A stretch of 9,174 nucleotides of DNA, from contig JAOTST010000042.1 in assembly GCA_029864785.1 (NCBI GenBank), positions 1-9,174 of the forward strand, in the 5' to 3' direction. The stretch comes from Chromatiales bacterium (lineage in GTDB: Bacteria; Pseudomonadota; Gammaproteobacteria; Thiohalomonadales; Thiohalomonadaceae). The position numbers were made by a program, and so were the translations under genes. Below the pieces are notes generated by a model that was not told where the DNA came from, ran no database searches, and was given only the letters and a program-made list of their open reading frames with translations. Below, one piece after another: positions 1 through 6,866 of the stretch (positions within the stretch are counted from its first letter, which is position 1; each line of letters opens with the position of its first letter).

Positions 1-971
1 TTATTAATGATATTCGTAACGACCTCGAAGGTTTCGGCGTGAAGTTTGATCGCTGGTACTCAGAGCGTTCACTGGTTGAATCGGGTGCCGTTGAACGCGC
101 CACCGAGACACTACAAAATGCCGGTCACATCTACAAAGAGAAGGGAGCCCTCTGGTTCCGCTCCAGTGATTTTGGTGATGAAAAAGATCGCGTCGTCTAC
201 CGCGACAACGGCATGCACACCTATTTCGCCTCCGATATCGCCTACCATATGGAGAAATTCGAGCGCGGCTTTGAGCACGTCATTGATGTCTGGGGTGCCG
301 ACCACCACGGTTATGTGCCTCGGGTTAAGGCCGCTATTCAGGCTCTTGGCGAGAACCCCGACAAATTCGAGGCGCTGCTGGTCCAGTTTGCGATCCTCTA
401 TCGCGGTAGCGAACGGGTACAGATGTCGACCCGCTCCGGCTCCTTTGTCACCCTGCGCGAACTACGCGAAGAGGTGGGAGCCGATGCCGCGCGCTTCTTC
501 TATGTGATGCGTAAGTGTGAGCAGCATATGGACTTTGACCTCGACCTGGCCAAGTCACAGAGTAACGACAATCCGGTCTACTACATTCAGTATGCCCATG
601 CGCGGGTCTGTAGCGTGATGCAGCAACTCAGCGACAAGGGGCTAAGTTTTGATCAGGCCAATGGTTTGGGACATCTCAATCTGCTGGTCGAACCACAGGA
701 ACAGGCGCTGGTCACCACCCTCGCCAAATTCCCCGAGATGCTCCAGTCGGCCGCAGTTAATCGTGAACCCCACGCGGTTGCACACTATTTGAGGGATCTC
801 GCCAACGAGCTACACAGCTACTACAACGCCCATCACTTTATTGTCGATGATGCCAATCTGCGCGATGCTCGGCTGGCACTGGCTATCGCTGTGCGTCAGG
901 TGATCAGAAACGGTCTAAAATTATTGGGCGTTTCGGCACCCGAAAGAATGACTCGGGAAGAGGACGCTTAG
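1..971 (+). CDS. argS: Arginyl-tRNA synthetase, C-terminal part (5' end outside window)
   Basis: This is the 3' part of the class Ia enzyme that charges tRNA-Arg with arginine in the cytoplasm. The reading frame is open from position 3 to the TAG at 969-971, so about 322 residues are visible and the start and HIGH motif lie upstream. The GTG at 39 is an internal valine, not a start. Visible hallmarks are the conserved stretch around [10 protein letters not shown], the KMSKS-equivalent loop VQMSTRSG, and the alpha-helical DALR anticodon-binding domain beginning near [12 protein letters not shown]. The protein ends [10 protein letters not shown] plus six extra residues (TREEDA); E. coli ArgS ends in ERM. 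The next gene starts 8 nt after the stop, so the two are probably co-transcribed. The identification is secure from several family motifs. Confidence 0.97.
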   Translation, partial: INDIRNDLEGFGVKFDRWYSERSLVESGAVERATETLQNAGHIYKEKGALWFRSSDFGDEKDRVVYRDNGMHTYFASDIAYHMEKFERGFEHVIDVWGADHHGYVPRVKAAIQALGENPDKFEALLVQFAILYRGSERVQMSTRSGSFVTLRELREEVGADAARFFYVMRKCEQHMDFDLDLAKSQSNDNPVYYIQYAHARVCSVMQQLSDKGLSFDQANGLGHLNLLVEPQEQALVTTLAKFPEMLQSAAVNREPHAVAHYLRDLANELHSYYNAHHFIVDDANLRDARLALAIAVRQVIRNGLKLLGVSAPERMTREEDA

Positions 972-979
972 TTCACTTT

Positions 980-1585
980 ATGACCGCACGAAACGACTAC
1001 GCCAAACGCACCACCTCCCGAGGCGGCCCACGTAAAACCAGCAAACGCAAAAGCTCCCCACAAAAAACCATTCCAGGTTGGGTTTGGCTGTTAGCAGGCT
1101 TATCGATCGGCCTCTTTATCGCCTTTCTCATCTCTATCTCCGATCAAAAAATCCCAAAAAAGTCTCCAACTGCCGTTAAAAAAGAGGTGCTTAAAAAGAA
1201 GAGTGGCAAAGCTGACCCGAAGAAAACAAAATCAACCAAACATGCCCCTGAAGGGGTGAAGTTTGATTTCTACCAGATCTTGCCTGAGATGGAGCTAGTC
1301 ATTCCTGAAGATGAGATCAAAAATGGCGCACCGAGTAGTGCGCCACCTAGCCACTACATTATTCAGGTCGGCTCTTTTAAAAATGCCTCGGATGCCGAAT
1401 CCCTTCGGGCACAACTCTTTCTACTCAATTTCGAGCCTTCACTTCAGACCGTTAGCATTGATGGTAAACAGAGCTGGCACCGCGTACGTCTCGGCCCATT
1501 TAGTGACCACCGAAAACTTAATCTGGCACAGCGCCAACTCCAAGATAGCAATATTGAGTTTATTACCCTTAAAGAACGAAATTAG
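980..1585 (+). CDS. FtsN-like SPOR-domain inner-membrane protein
   Basis: A 201-residue bitopic membrane protein. A basic cytoplasmic N-terminus (residues 1-31, rich in Lys and Arg) is followed by one transmembrane segment at about 33-53 (WVWLLAGLSIGLFIAFLIS). Next come a Lys-rich periplasmic linker (57-90), a short segment FDFYQILPEMELVIPE (95-110) of the kind conserved in argS-linked SPOR proteins, and a SPOR domain at about 125-198 (YIIQVGSFKNASDAE ... WHRVRLGPF). SPOR domains bind denuded peptidoglycan at the division septum, so a role in cell division or septal wall remodelling is likely. Many gammaproteobacteria have such a gene directly after argS, often followed by hslVU; here cyaY follows instead. 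I leave the symbol blank because FtsN equivalence is inferred from architecture and position only. No strong Shine-Dalgarno is seen; GAGG in the end of argS is about 16 nt away. Confidence 0.9.
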   Translation: MTARNDYAKRTTSRGGPRKTSKRKSSPQKTIPGWVWLLAGLSIGLFIAFLISISDQKIPKKSPTAVKKEVLKKKSGKADPKKTKSTKHAPEGVKFDFYQILPEMELVIPEDEIKNGAPSSAPPSHYIIQVGSFKNASDAESLRAQLFLLNFEPSLQTVSIDGKQSWHRVRLGPFSDHRKLNLAQRQLQDSNIEFITLKERN

Positions 1586-1595
1586 GATCAGCAGC

Positions 1596-1919
1596 ATGAC
1601 CGAAAGCGAATTTAACCAGCAGATCGATAGCACCCTGTTACAGATCGAAGAGGCGCTTGATGAGTGCGAGGTCGATATCGACTACGAAAACAGTGCCGGT
1701 ATCCTGACCCTTGAGCTAGAGAACGGTTCGCAGGTTATCATCAATCGTCAACTCGCCACCCAGCAACTCTGGGTGGCGGCGATAGATGGTGGTTACCATT
1801 TCGATTATTCCGAAAATAGCCAACAGTGGCTGCAAGATCGTGACGGCTCAGAACTTTTCTCTATAGTTAATCGTGTGTTAAGCCAACAATCCGGAGCTCA
1901 CGTAGAACTAAGCGTATGA
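1596..1919 (+). CDS. cyaY: Frataxin-family iron-sulfur assembly protein CyaY
   Basis: A 107-residue protein, close to the 106 residues of E. coli CyaY. Bacterial frataxin binds iron and regulates the cysteine desulfurase/scaffold complex IscS-IscU in Fe-S cluster assembly. Recognisable features are the acidic first helix and first strand (IEEALDECEVDIDYENSAG), the central sheet segment with GSQVIINRQLATQQLWVAA, and the GGYHFDY turn. The ATG at 1596 is chosen because it begins the family N-terminus (MTESEF) and has AGGA at 1584-1587, 8 nt upstream; the open frame continues further 5' but overlaps the SPOR gene. The gene starts 10 nt after the SPOR stop, and its TGA overlaps the next ATG (ATGA), so it sits inside a run of co-transcribed genes. 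No isc gene is visible in the window. Confidence 0.93.
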   Translation: MTESEFNQQIDSTLLQIEEALDECEVDIDYENSAGILTLELENGSQVIINRQLATQQLWVAAIDGGYHFDYSENSQQWLQDRDGSELFSIVNRVLSQQSGAHVELSV

Positions 1920-2581
1920 GTCTTCTTCCAGCCTTGGTTATTGATCCCGAAGAGCAGGCTAGCGCCTCTATTATCTGGCTCCACGGCCTAGGTGCCGATG
2001 GCCACGATTTTGAGCCGTTGGTACCGCAACTGGCTCACAAAAGGCACTCCATTCGATTTATTTTTCCCCACGCACCGCAACGAGCCGTCACAATCAATAA
2101 CGGCATGGTGATGCCTGCCTGGTATGACATCACCAAAACCGACTTGAGTCAGGGTGAAGATGCTCCCGGAATTCAGGCCTCAGAACAGCTGATTATTGAG
2201 TGGATTGAGCATGAAATCGACGCCGGAATTACTCCCGAGCGCATCATCCTCGCCGGTTTTTCACAGGGTGGTGCCGTCGTTCTACAAACGGGTCTACGCT
2301 ACCCAAAAAAATTGGGGGGAATTATTGCCCTCTCCACCTATCTGCCTCTGGCCGATAGCTTGGAGCATGAGAATAGCCACGCCGACAACAATCTGCCTAT
2401 ATTTATGGCGCATGGGCAATACGATCAGGTTATTCCCATCAATGGTGGTGAACGCTCTGCGACAAAGATTAAGGCCACAGGGTACCGAGTCGATTGGCAT
2501 GACTACCCAATGGAGCACAGCGTCAGCAATCAGGAGATCGACGACATTGCCCGTTGGATTGCCCTCCAACTCGAAGAGTAA
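1916..2581 (+). CDS. Carboxylesterase / acyl-protein-thioesterase-like alpha/beta hydrolase
   Basis: A 221-residue cytoplasmic alpha/beta hydrolase of the phospholipase/carboxylesterase (abhydrolase_2) family, which hydrolyses short-chain carboxylic and thio-esters. The oxyanion-hole segment WLHGLGADGHDFEPLVP is at 21-37, the nucleophile elbow GFSQGG at 114-119 gives Ser116, HGQYDQVIP gives Asp170, and the histidine is His201 in YPMEHSVS. All three catalytic residues and full family length are present, and there is no signal peptide. Its ATG overlaps the cyaY TGA, and there is no good Shine-Dalgarno at the usual distance, so translation is probably coupled to cyaY. The natural substrate cannot be read from sequence, and there is no obvious functional link to frataxin. 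Confidence 0.92.
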   Translation: MSLLPALVIDPEEQASASIIWLHGLGADGHDFEPLVPQLAHKRHSIRFIFPHAPQRAVTINNGMVMPAWYDITKTDLSQGEDAPGIQASEQLIIEWIEHEIDAGITPERIILAGFSQGGAVVLQTGLRYPKKLGGIIALSTYLPLADSLEHENSHADNNLPIFMAHGQYDQVIPINGGERSATKIKATGYRVDWHDYPMEHSVSNQEIDDIARWIALQLEE

Positions 2582-2609
2582 ACCGCCACAAGATATTCTC
2601 CAGCGACTA

Positions 2610-2638
2610 TCGACAATTTTATACCCATAAACTAATAT
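2610..2638 (+). promoter_or_regulatory. Candidate sigma-70 promoter for the cytochrome/DUF302 pair
   Basis: A TCGACA (2610-2615, five of six bases match TTGACA) is separated by exactly 17 nt from TAATAT (2633-2638, four of six match TATAAT). Transcription would start near 2645, about 24 nt before the GTG start at 2669. It lies in the 87-nt gap after the esterase gene and is the only well-spaced pair I see there. This is a pattern match only. Confidence 0.45.
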
Positions 2639-2668
2639 TCTGCCCTAGCCTACACTCAAGGATTTGCC

Positions 2669-3715
2669 GTGCCAGGAACTCTTAAACTCAAGATTGCACT
2701 ACTACTTCTCATCGCTACCTTTAGCGCAATTGCAGCCCCCCGAGGAGATGTACTCTATGAGAAAAACTGTGGAGCCTGTCATGGGCTCGATGGATCTGGT
2801 GGTGTTGGCATTCCTCTCTCCCTACCTAGCTTCCAGGCGAGTGTCGATGATAATTTTCTGTTTAGCACCATACGTCACGGTCGCCCCGGTCGAGTCATGC
2901 CGGCATTCAAAGCGCTGGGCGATGCACAGGTCAATGCCATTGTTCGACACATTCGTTCATTAGCACCCGGCATCAAACCGGTCACTTTTGATAATAAAAA
3001 GGTGATTTCGGGAAACGTTACCAATGGTAAAAAGCTCTACTCCGAAAACTGTGCCCAGTGTCATGGCGCCAACGGCGAGGGAGGACACGGTACCGGTGTG
3101 ACCTTCTCACGTCCCCGCGACCTACCAATTATCGCCCCAGCACTCAATAACGGCGGATTTCTTGCCGCCGCCAGCGACGAGATGATTAGGCACACCATTA
3201 CTCACGGTCGCCGAGGCACCCCGATGCAGGCCTTTGGTCGCAAGGGACAGAATGAGGCCGAAATTAACGACATCGTCACCTATATCCGCTCCTTTGAACA
3301 TGCCAAGCATTGGGAGCCTATAGCCGTTGATGAGGCAACTATCTCAATGGAGTCGAGCTACTCTCTTGAAGAGACGATCGATAATCTCCATCGCGCTGCG
3401 ATTGGTAAAAACTTCAAAATTATTCGTACGCAGAACCTTGAAGATGGGATGTTCCCTGAAGAAGAGCAAAGCAAACACTCGGTTATCGTCTACTTCTGCA
3501 ATTTCAGTTTCGTCAATCGCGCCATAAATATTGACCCCCGTGTCGGCCTCTTTTTACCCTGCCGAATCACGGTCTCCGAGCGCGATGGCATCGTCACCCT
3601 CACGTCGATCAATCCTCGTTATTTAAGTCGTTTCTACAACAACTCCGAACTTGATACCGCCTGTAGCGAAATGTACGACATCTATGTTGATATTATGGAG
3701 GAGGCGACCCTATGA
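2669..3715 (+). CDS. Periplasmic dihaem cytochrome c with C-terminal DUF302 domain
   Basis: A 348-residue exported protein. A signal peptide covers residues 1 to about 23 (KLKIALLLLIATFSAIAA). The first cytochrome c module has haem motif CGACH at 34-38 and likely axial Met77 (RVMPAF). The second has CAQCH at 128-132 and likely Met186 (TPMQAF). Residues about 225-348 match the DUF302 fold (YSLEETIDNLHRAA ... DPRVGLFLPCRITV ... INPRYL) and carry three cysteines, at 277, 298 and 332. The haem modules indicate periplasmic electron transfer; the DUF302 role is not established, though I recall such fusions from sulfur-oxidising bacteria. The GTG start is chosen because AAGGA (2658-2662) lies 6 nt before it and the signal peptide begins there. 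Its TGA overlaps the ATG of a second DUF302-like gene, suggesting a joint function. The partner that donates or accepts electrons is not visible. Confidence 0.92.
   Translation: MPGTLKLKIALLLLIATFSAIAAPRGDVLYEKNCGACHGLDGSGGVGIPLSLPSFQASVDDNFLFSTIRHGRPGRVMPAFKALGDAQVNAIVRHIRSLAPGIKPVTFDNKKVISGNVTNGKKLYSENCAQCHGANGEGGHGTGVTFSRPRDLPIIAPALNNGGFLAAASDEMIRHTITHGRRGTPMQAFGRKGQNEAEINDIVTYIRSFEHAKHWEPIAVDEATISMESSYSLEETIDNLHRAAIGKNFKIIRTQNLEDGMFPEEEQSKHSVIVYFCNFSFVNRAINIDPRVGLFLPCRITVSERDGIVTLTSINPRYLSRFYNNSELDTACSEMYDIYVDIMEEATL
3697..3704 (+). promoter_or_regulatory. Strong Shine-Dalgarno inside the cytochrome gene
   Basis: GGAGGAGG lies 7 nt before the ATG at 3712. It supports that start for the second DUF302 gene although the start overlaps the cytochrome stop codon, and it suggests the second protein is made at least as abundantly as the cytochrome. 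The same bases encode the Met-Glu-Glu-Ala stretch near the cytochrome C-terminus. Confidence 0.75.
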
Positions 3716-4188
3716 TCCCTAAATACTTAAAACAGCTCCTGCTAGTTCTACTTATCACCCTCACTACACAGGGATATGCCACAGAGGTTGATGGCGGCAA
3801 TCAGCTGCTCATGATGCGTTCGAAACAGACATTCCCTGAGGCGATGCTCTCCGTACAGAGCGTGTTAGGCGACTATGGTTACACCATCACCCGTGTTCAG
3901 CGAGTTGATATTGGCCTGACGGGTATGGGTTACAACACTGATATGTATCGTGTATTGTTCTTTGCCAAACCCACCGAATTTCGTGAAACCATTACTAAAT
4001 ATCCAGAAATGACGGCATATCTGCCATTAAAATTCACGATATTCGCTGAAAAAGATGAAACAATCATCGCCACTATCGACCCCACCATACTTCAATTGAT
4101 CAATAGTTCTACTGAACTAAACCTGCTCACTCAACGCTGGCGTAGCGACATCCTGGCCATTATGGATGAGCTCAGGGAGCTCGAGTAG
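3712..4188 (+). CDS. Exported DUF302-like protein
   Basis: A 158-residue protein with a clear signal peptide (about residues 1-23, KQLLLVLLITLTTQGYA). The mature part resembles a single DUF302 domain: MMRSKQTFPEAMLSVQSVLGDYGY matches the first strand and helix, FFAKPTEFRETITKYPEMTAYLPLKFTIF the central signature, and the segment ending in ATIDPTIL the following strand. Unlike the DUF302 domain in the upstream cytochrome, it has no cysteine and lacks the DPRVGLFLPC motif, so it is a divergent relative rather than a recent duplicate. The ATGA overlap and strong ribosome binding site imply co-expression with the cytochrome. A periplasmic heteromeric complex is a reasonable inference, because DUF302 domains are reported as dimers. 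The assignment rests on pattern recognition, and I know no defined biochemical function. Confidence 0.8.
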   Translation: MIPKYLKQLLLVLLITLTTQGYATEVDGGNQLLMMRSKQTFPEAMLSVQSVLGDYGYTITRVQRVDIGLTGMGYNTDMYRVLFFAKPTEFRETITKYPEMTAYLPLKFTIFAEKDETIIATIDPTILQLINSSTELNLLTQRWRSDILAIMDELRELE

Positions 4189-4202
4189 AAGAGATTTCAC
4201 GC

Positions 4203-4208
4203 TATAAT
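4203..4208 (+). promoter_or_regulatory. Possible -10 element upstream of sbcB
   Basis: A perfect TATAAT follows the DUF302 stop codon by 14 nt, in the 183-nt gap before sbcB. No convincing -35 hexamer stands 16-18 nt upstream (the sequence there is around CTCGAG), so this is a weak candidate for an sbcB promoter, with an implied leader of about 155 nt. Confidence 0.3.
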
Positions 4209-4319
4209 TAAGTCCAATCACTATAAAAATAACAATACGATGATTGTAGAGAGAAAATCACACAGGAATTGCATAGATACGACCTACTTTTCTGAAAAGA
4301 TGGGCGGGTTTCAAATAAA

Positions 4320-4342
4320 GGTATCAGCCAATGCCGTTTTTT
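4320..4342 (+). terminator. Weak hairpin plus T-run between the DUF302 gene and sbcB
   Basis: GGTAT (4320-4324) can pair with ATGCC (4331-4335) with one G-T pair and a 6-nt loop, followed by G and six T residues (4337-4342). The stem is only 5 bp, so termination would be inefficient. It could end transcription from the cytochrome operon or attenuate a start at the TATAAT further upstream. Low confidence. Confidence 0.25.
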
Positions 4343-4371
4343 AAAGCTGTTCAGGAGTACTAACCCTAATT

Positions 4372-5829
4372 ATGTCGACCACCCTCTATTGGCACGACTA
4401 TGAGACCAGCGGCATCGATCCCAAACGGGATCGCGCTCTGCAATTTGCCGGAATCCGTACCGATAGTGAACTCAGTGTCATCGGAGAACCGTTGATGATC
4501 TTTGCAAAACCTGCAGACGATCTTCTACCTCATCCCGAAGCAGCACTGGTTACCGGAATCACTCCTCAACAGGCGCTAGAAGAGGGTCTTTGCGAGGCCG
4601 ATTTTATCGAGAAAGTTCACCACGAACTGAGTCAATCCGGCACCTGTGGCGTCGGCTACAACACCATCCGTTTTGATGATGAGTTCACCCGCTACACCCT
4701 CTATCGCAACTTCTATGACCCCTATGAACGCGAGTGGCAGTCGGGCAACTCACGCTGGGATCTAATCGATGTAGCACGCGCGACCCACGACTTGAGACCT
4801 GAGGGAATTAACTGGCCAAAGCATGACAATGGTCGCCCAAATTTTCGGCTCGAATCATTGACTGCGGCCAACCATATCGGCCATGAGAATGCCCACGATG
4901 CCCTTGCCGACGTCTACGCAACCATCGCCATGGCCAAGCTGATTCGTGACAAGCAGCCACGGCTGTTCGACTACTTCTTTGAGCTGAGGAAAAAAGAGAA
5001 GGTTCGAGAGCTTATCGATACCCTCAATTTCACCCCAATCCTTCACACCTCGGGGATGCTCTCGCGCAAGGAGGGCTGTAGCTCTATTGTGCTTCCCCTG
5101 ATCTGGCATCCAAGCAATAAAAATAGTGTGGTTATCTTTGACCTTCGCTTTGACCCAACTCCACTCATCGAGCTTGATGTGGAGGAGATCTACGCCCGCC
5201 TCTATACCCGTAACGAAGATCTTCCCGAAGGAGTGGAACGAATAGCGCTCAAGGAGATCCATATCAATAAAGCGCCGGTAGTTGCCCCCCTAAATGTATT
5301 AAATCCAGAAGCGGCAGATCGACTATCGATCAATACCGAACAGTGTGAGCAACATCGACAGCAGATCATCGATTCGATTAAACCCATTCAAGAGAAGCTG
5401 ACTCAACTCTACCGAAAAAAGCCCAACTGGGAACCGATGACCGACCCCGATCACCGCCTCTACGATGGGTTTCTTAAGCCCGCTGACAAGAGAGAGTCTC
5501 TCCGTGCTCGCCAGGCTTCACCTGCTGAATTGAAAGAGGGGAACTGGTACTTTGAAGATGAGCGACTCGGTGAGCTACTGTTTCGCTATCGCGCCCGCAA
5601 CTGGCCTGAAACCCTCTCAGAGAGTGAGCAGTCACGCTGGGATGAATACCGTCGGGAGCGTCTGTACCAATCGACCAATGAAAGAGAGCTGACTTTCAAT
5701 GCCTACTTTGAAAAGATCCAGCAATTGCGGCAGACAAACCCCGATCGTAACAGGCTACTTGATGCGCTAGAGTCCTATGGAAAAGGGTTACAGGATGGAC
5801 TGGACGGGAGCTCTAATCTAGCGCAGTAA
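4372..5829 (+). CDS. sbcB: Exodeoxyribonuclease I (DEDDh 3'-5' exonuclease)
   Basis: A 485-residue protein, close to the 475 residues of E. coli exonuclease I. It degrades single-stranded DNA processively from the 3' end in recombination, mismatch repair and end processing, and in E. coli it is stimulated by SSB. The DEDDh catalytic set is complete: Asp9 and Glu11 (HDYETSG), Asp102 (IRFDDEF), His175 and Asp180 (AHDALADVYATIAMAKL), each offset by six from the E. coli numbering. The SH3-like and helical exonuclease-I C-terminal regions follow, with conserved HINKAPVVAPLNVL, LYDGF and LLFRYRARNWPETL. The ATG at 4372 gives the expected N-terminus; the nearest Shine-Dalgarno, AGGAG at 4353-4357, is rather far (14 nt). 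It stands alone and converges on the minus-strand gene, with only 14 nt between their stop codons. Confidence 0.97.
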   Translation: MSTTLYWHDYETSGIDPKRDRALQFAGIRTDSELSVIGEPLMIFAKPADDLLPHPEAALVTGITPQQALEEGLCEADFIEKVHHELSQSGTCGVGYNTIRFDDEFTRYTLYRNFYDPYEREWQSGNSRWDLIDVARATHDLRPEGINWPKHDNGRPNFRLESLTAANHIGHENAHDALADVYATIAMAKLIRDKQPRLFDYFFELRKKEKVRELIDTLNFTPILHTSGMLSRKEGCSSIVLPLIWHPSNKNSVVIFDLRFDPTPLIELDVEEIYARLYTRNEDLPEGVERIALKEIHINKAPVVAPLNVLNPEAADRLSINTEQCEQHRQQIIDSIKPIQEKLTQLYRKKPNWEPMTDPDHRLYDGFLKPADKRESLRARQASPAELKEGNWYFEDERLGELLFRYRARNWPETLSESEQSRWDEYRRERLYQSTNERELTFNAYFEKIQQLRQTNPDRNRLLDALESYGKGLQDGLDGSSNLAQ

Positions 5830-5843
5830 TTTCCAGCCTCATT

Positions 5844-6272
5844 TCAACCAACGGCTGCCACAGGATAGGGCGCATCATAGGATTTAATCCACCCCATCGC
5901 CTCTAATGCTGTTGTAAACCCTTTCACATTACGACCTAAAAGGCGGCTATTCTCAATGAGATTCTCTATCACATCTTGGTGATGCTGATGTAGCACAAAG
6001 GCGAGCTGGCTACAGTCACTCATCATCTCCTTCATATAGAGGCACGCATTTTCAGATAGAGCACTCTCCTCTGCTATCTCAATAATAATCGATGCGGGAA
6101 GATAGAGAGGCAGATCGACATCACTATTAAGCTGTTGATTAAACCAGCGAAGATTTTGATTAATCCAGACAACATCATAAAGCTGAATCTCGCCATGATG
6201 ATAGATCTCAACGCAGGGAACGCCTTCCTTCGCAGTTATCCGAACCTTTCCATTTTCTCGCATCATCTCCAT
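5844..6272 (-). CDS. Hypothetical cytoplasmic protein, possible STAS/SpoIIAA-like fold
   Basis: A 142-residue protein that I do not recognise as a named family. There is no signal peptide or membrane segment. The order of elements (short strands at VRITAKEGVPCVEIYHHGEI, a helix about 35-48, a buried strand SIIIEIAEES, a helix ENACLYMKEMMS, a strand QLAFVLH, a helix to LLGR, then VKGFTTALEAMGWI) resembles the SpoIIAA/STAS-like group, whose members often end in F-x-x-x-x-x-A-x-x-W-[LI]. That is a fold guess, not a function. Two starts are possible: the Met at 6272 has CGGAG only 3 nt upstream, while the third residue (Met, 6266) has it 9 nt upstream and may be the true start. It lies 62 nt downstream of the lipoprotein gene on the same strand with no clear promoter, so it may share the sigma-54 promoter at 6795-6811. 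Confidence 0.72.
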   Translation of the reverse strand: MEMMRENGKVRITAKEGVPCVEIYHHGEIQLYDVVWINQNLRWFNQQLNSDVDLPLYLPASIIIEIAEESALSENACLYMKEMMSDCSQLAFVLHQHHQDVIENLIENSRLLGRNVKGFTTALEAMGWIKSYDAPYPVAAVG

Positions 6273-6322
6273 CTACTCCGTACAAATCCACACTATTGAT
6301 ATAACTTTTTGAAAATTTAAGA

Positions 6323-6360
6323 GAGCCTCAACCGTTAGCGACTCGCTAACATACTGGCTC
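6323..6360 (-). other. Two-tier hairpin overlapping the lipoprotein stop codon
   Basis: The inner arms GTTAGCGA (6334-6341) and TCGCTAAC (6343-6350) are a perfect inverted repeat; as RNA, 7 bp would close on a 3-nt loop. Outer arms GAGCC (6323-6327) and GGCTC (6356-6360) could extend it past asymmetric internal loops. The stop codon of the lipoprotein gene (6335-6337) is inside it. No direct T-run follows on the transcribed strand, only an AT-rich stretch a few bases later, so it fits an mRNA-stabilising or partial-termination element better than a classic terminator. Confidence 0.4.
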
Positions 6361-6751
6361 CTGGAGCTGTCGCAGTCAGCGCAACAACCAAACCTTGGCT
6401 ACGCATCGCAACAACCTGATAATTTTTACAGTTATCGGTACCAGAGTTACCGCGTATCTTGCTTAGATCTTTAAGTAAAAGTTTCGCTTCAATATAGGCG
6501 CTGCTCTCCTCATCGAGGTAGCTAACGTGCTCTCCTAATGAGCCAGAGACCTGCTTTGCCCAGTCGTTGGCAATCGCGCGGCTACTTTCATCATCACACT
6601 GCTGAGATGCTGTAACCATCACCTCTTCCAATGTGTAGAGCTGGCCATATTTAACCTCATCAGGAATCATAGTGGTTAGCGTGCTGCAACCGCTAAGCAA
6701 AAACATTGAAAGGATGCCAACCAACGCTACTGTATATTTGATAGTTTTCAT
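6335..6751 (-). CDS. Hypothetical lipoprotein, likely outer membrane, sigma-54 controlled
   Basis: A 138-residue protein with a lipoprotein signal peptide: basic start MKTIKY, hydrophobic core to residue 19, and lipobox L19-S20-G21-C22. Residue +2 is Ser, not Asp, so by the Lol sorting rule it should go to the outer membrane. The mature part (about 117 residues) is soluble and mildly acidic, with Cys52 and Cys108 as the only other cysteines, a plausible disulfide in the periplasm. The C-terminus is small-residue rich (LVVALTATAPGASMLASR). I recognise no family. The Shine-Dalgarno is poor (GAG about 10-12 nt before the ATG). Its leader carries a near-consensus sigma-54 promoter, a candidate IHF site and seven repeats further upstream, and the gene upstream encodes a sigma-54 activator, so tightly switched expression is inferred. 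Confidence 0.85.
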   Translation of the reverse strand: MKTIKYTVALVGILSMFLLSGCSTLTTMIPDEVKYGQLYTLEEVMVTASQQCDDESSRAIANDWAKQVSGSLGEHVSYLDEESSAYIEAKLLLKDLSKIRGNSGTDNCKNYQVVAMRSQGLVVALTATAPGASMLASR

Positions 6752-6794
6752 GACTCTGTGCTCACTGGATTATTTTGATTCATAACCCTGCTAT

Positions 6795-6811
6795 TGCCAG
6801 AAGCGTGCCAA
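6795..6811 (-). promoter_or_regulatory. Sigma-54 (RpoN) promoter for the lipoprotein gene
   Basis: On the minus strand the sequence reads TTGGCACG-CTTC-TGGCA. The -24 element TGGCACG is perfect (6804-6810, with the preferred T at 6811), and the -12 element TGGCA (6795-6799) differs from TTGCA by one base. The invariant GG and GC are exactly 10 nt apart. Transcription should start near 6784, leaving a 5' leader of about 33 nt before the ATG at 6751. Confidence 0.85.
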
Positions 6812-6827
6812 CTAGGAAATAATTTTA

Positions 6828-6840
6828 TAACCTATTGAAT
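6828..6840 (-). promoter_or_regulatory. Candidate IHF binding site
   Basis: The minus strand reads ATTCAATAGGTTA, against the IHF consensus WATCAANNNNTTR, with a single mismatch at the second base. It lies in AT-rich DNA between the repeat cluster and the sigma-54 promoter, where IHF commonly bends DNA to bring the activator to the polymerase. The consensus is loose, so position adds most of the support. Confidence 0.4.
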
Positions 6841-6866
6841 ATAAAGAGCATTAATGGATTTCGTCC

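Noticed and set aside
4168..4182. GAGCTC-AGG-GAGCTC hairpin at the end of the second DUF302 gene, considered as a terminator.
   Set aside because: It lies inside the coding sequence and no T-run follows. Each GAGCTC is itself a palindrome, so pairing is ambiguous.
4240..4344. A 34-codon ATG frame in the sbcB upstream gap that overlaps the weak hairpin and T-run.
   Set aside because: No ribosome binding site precedes it and its sequence shows no recognisable domain or signal peptide. A frame this short is expected by chance in a 183-nt gap.
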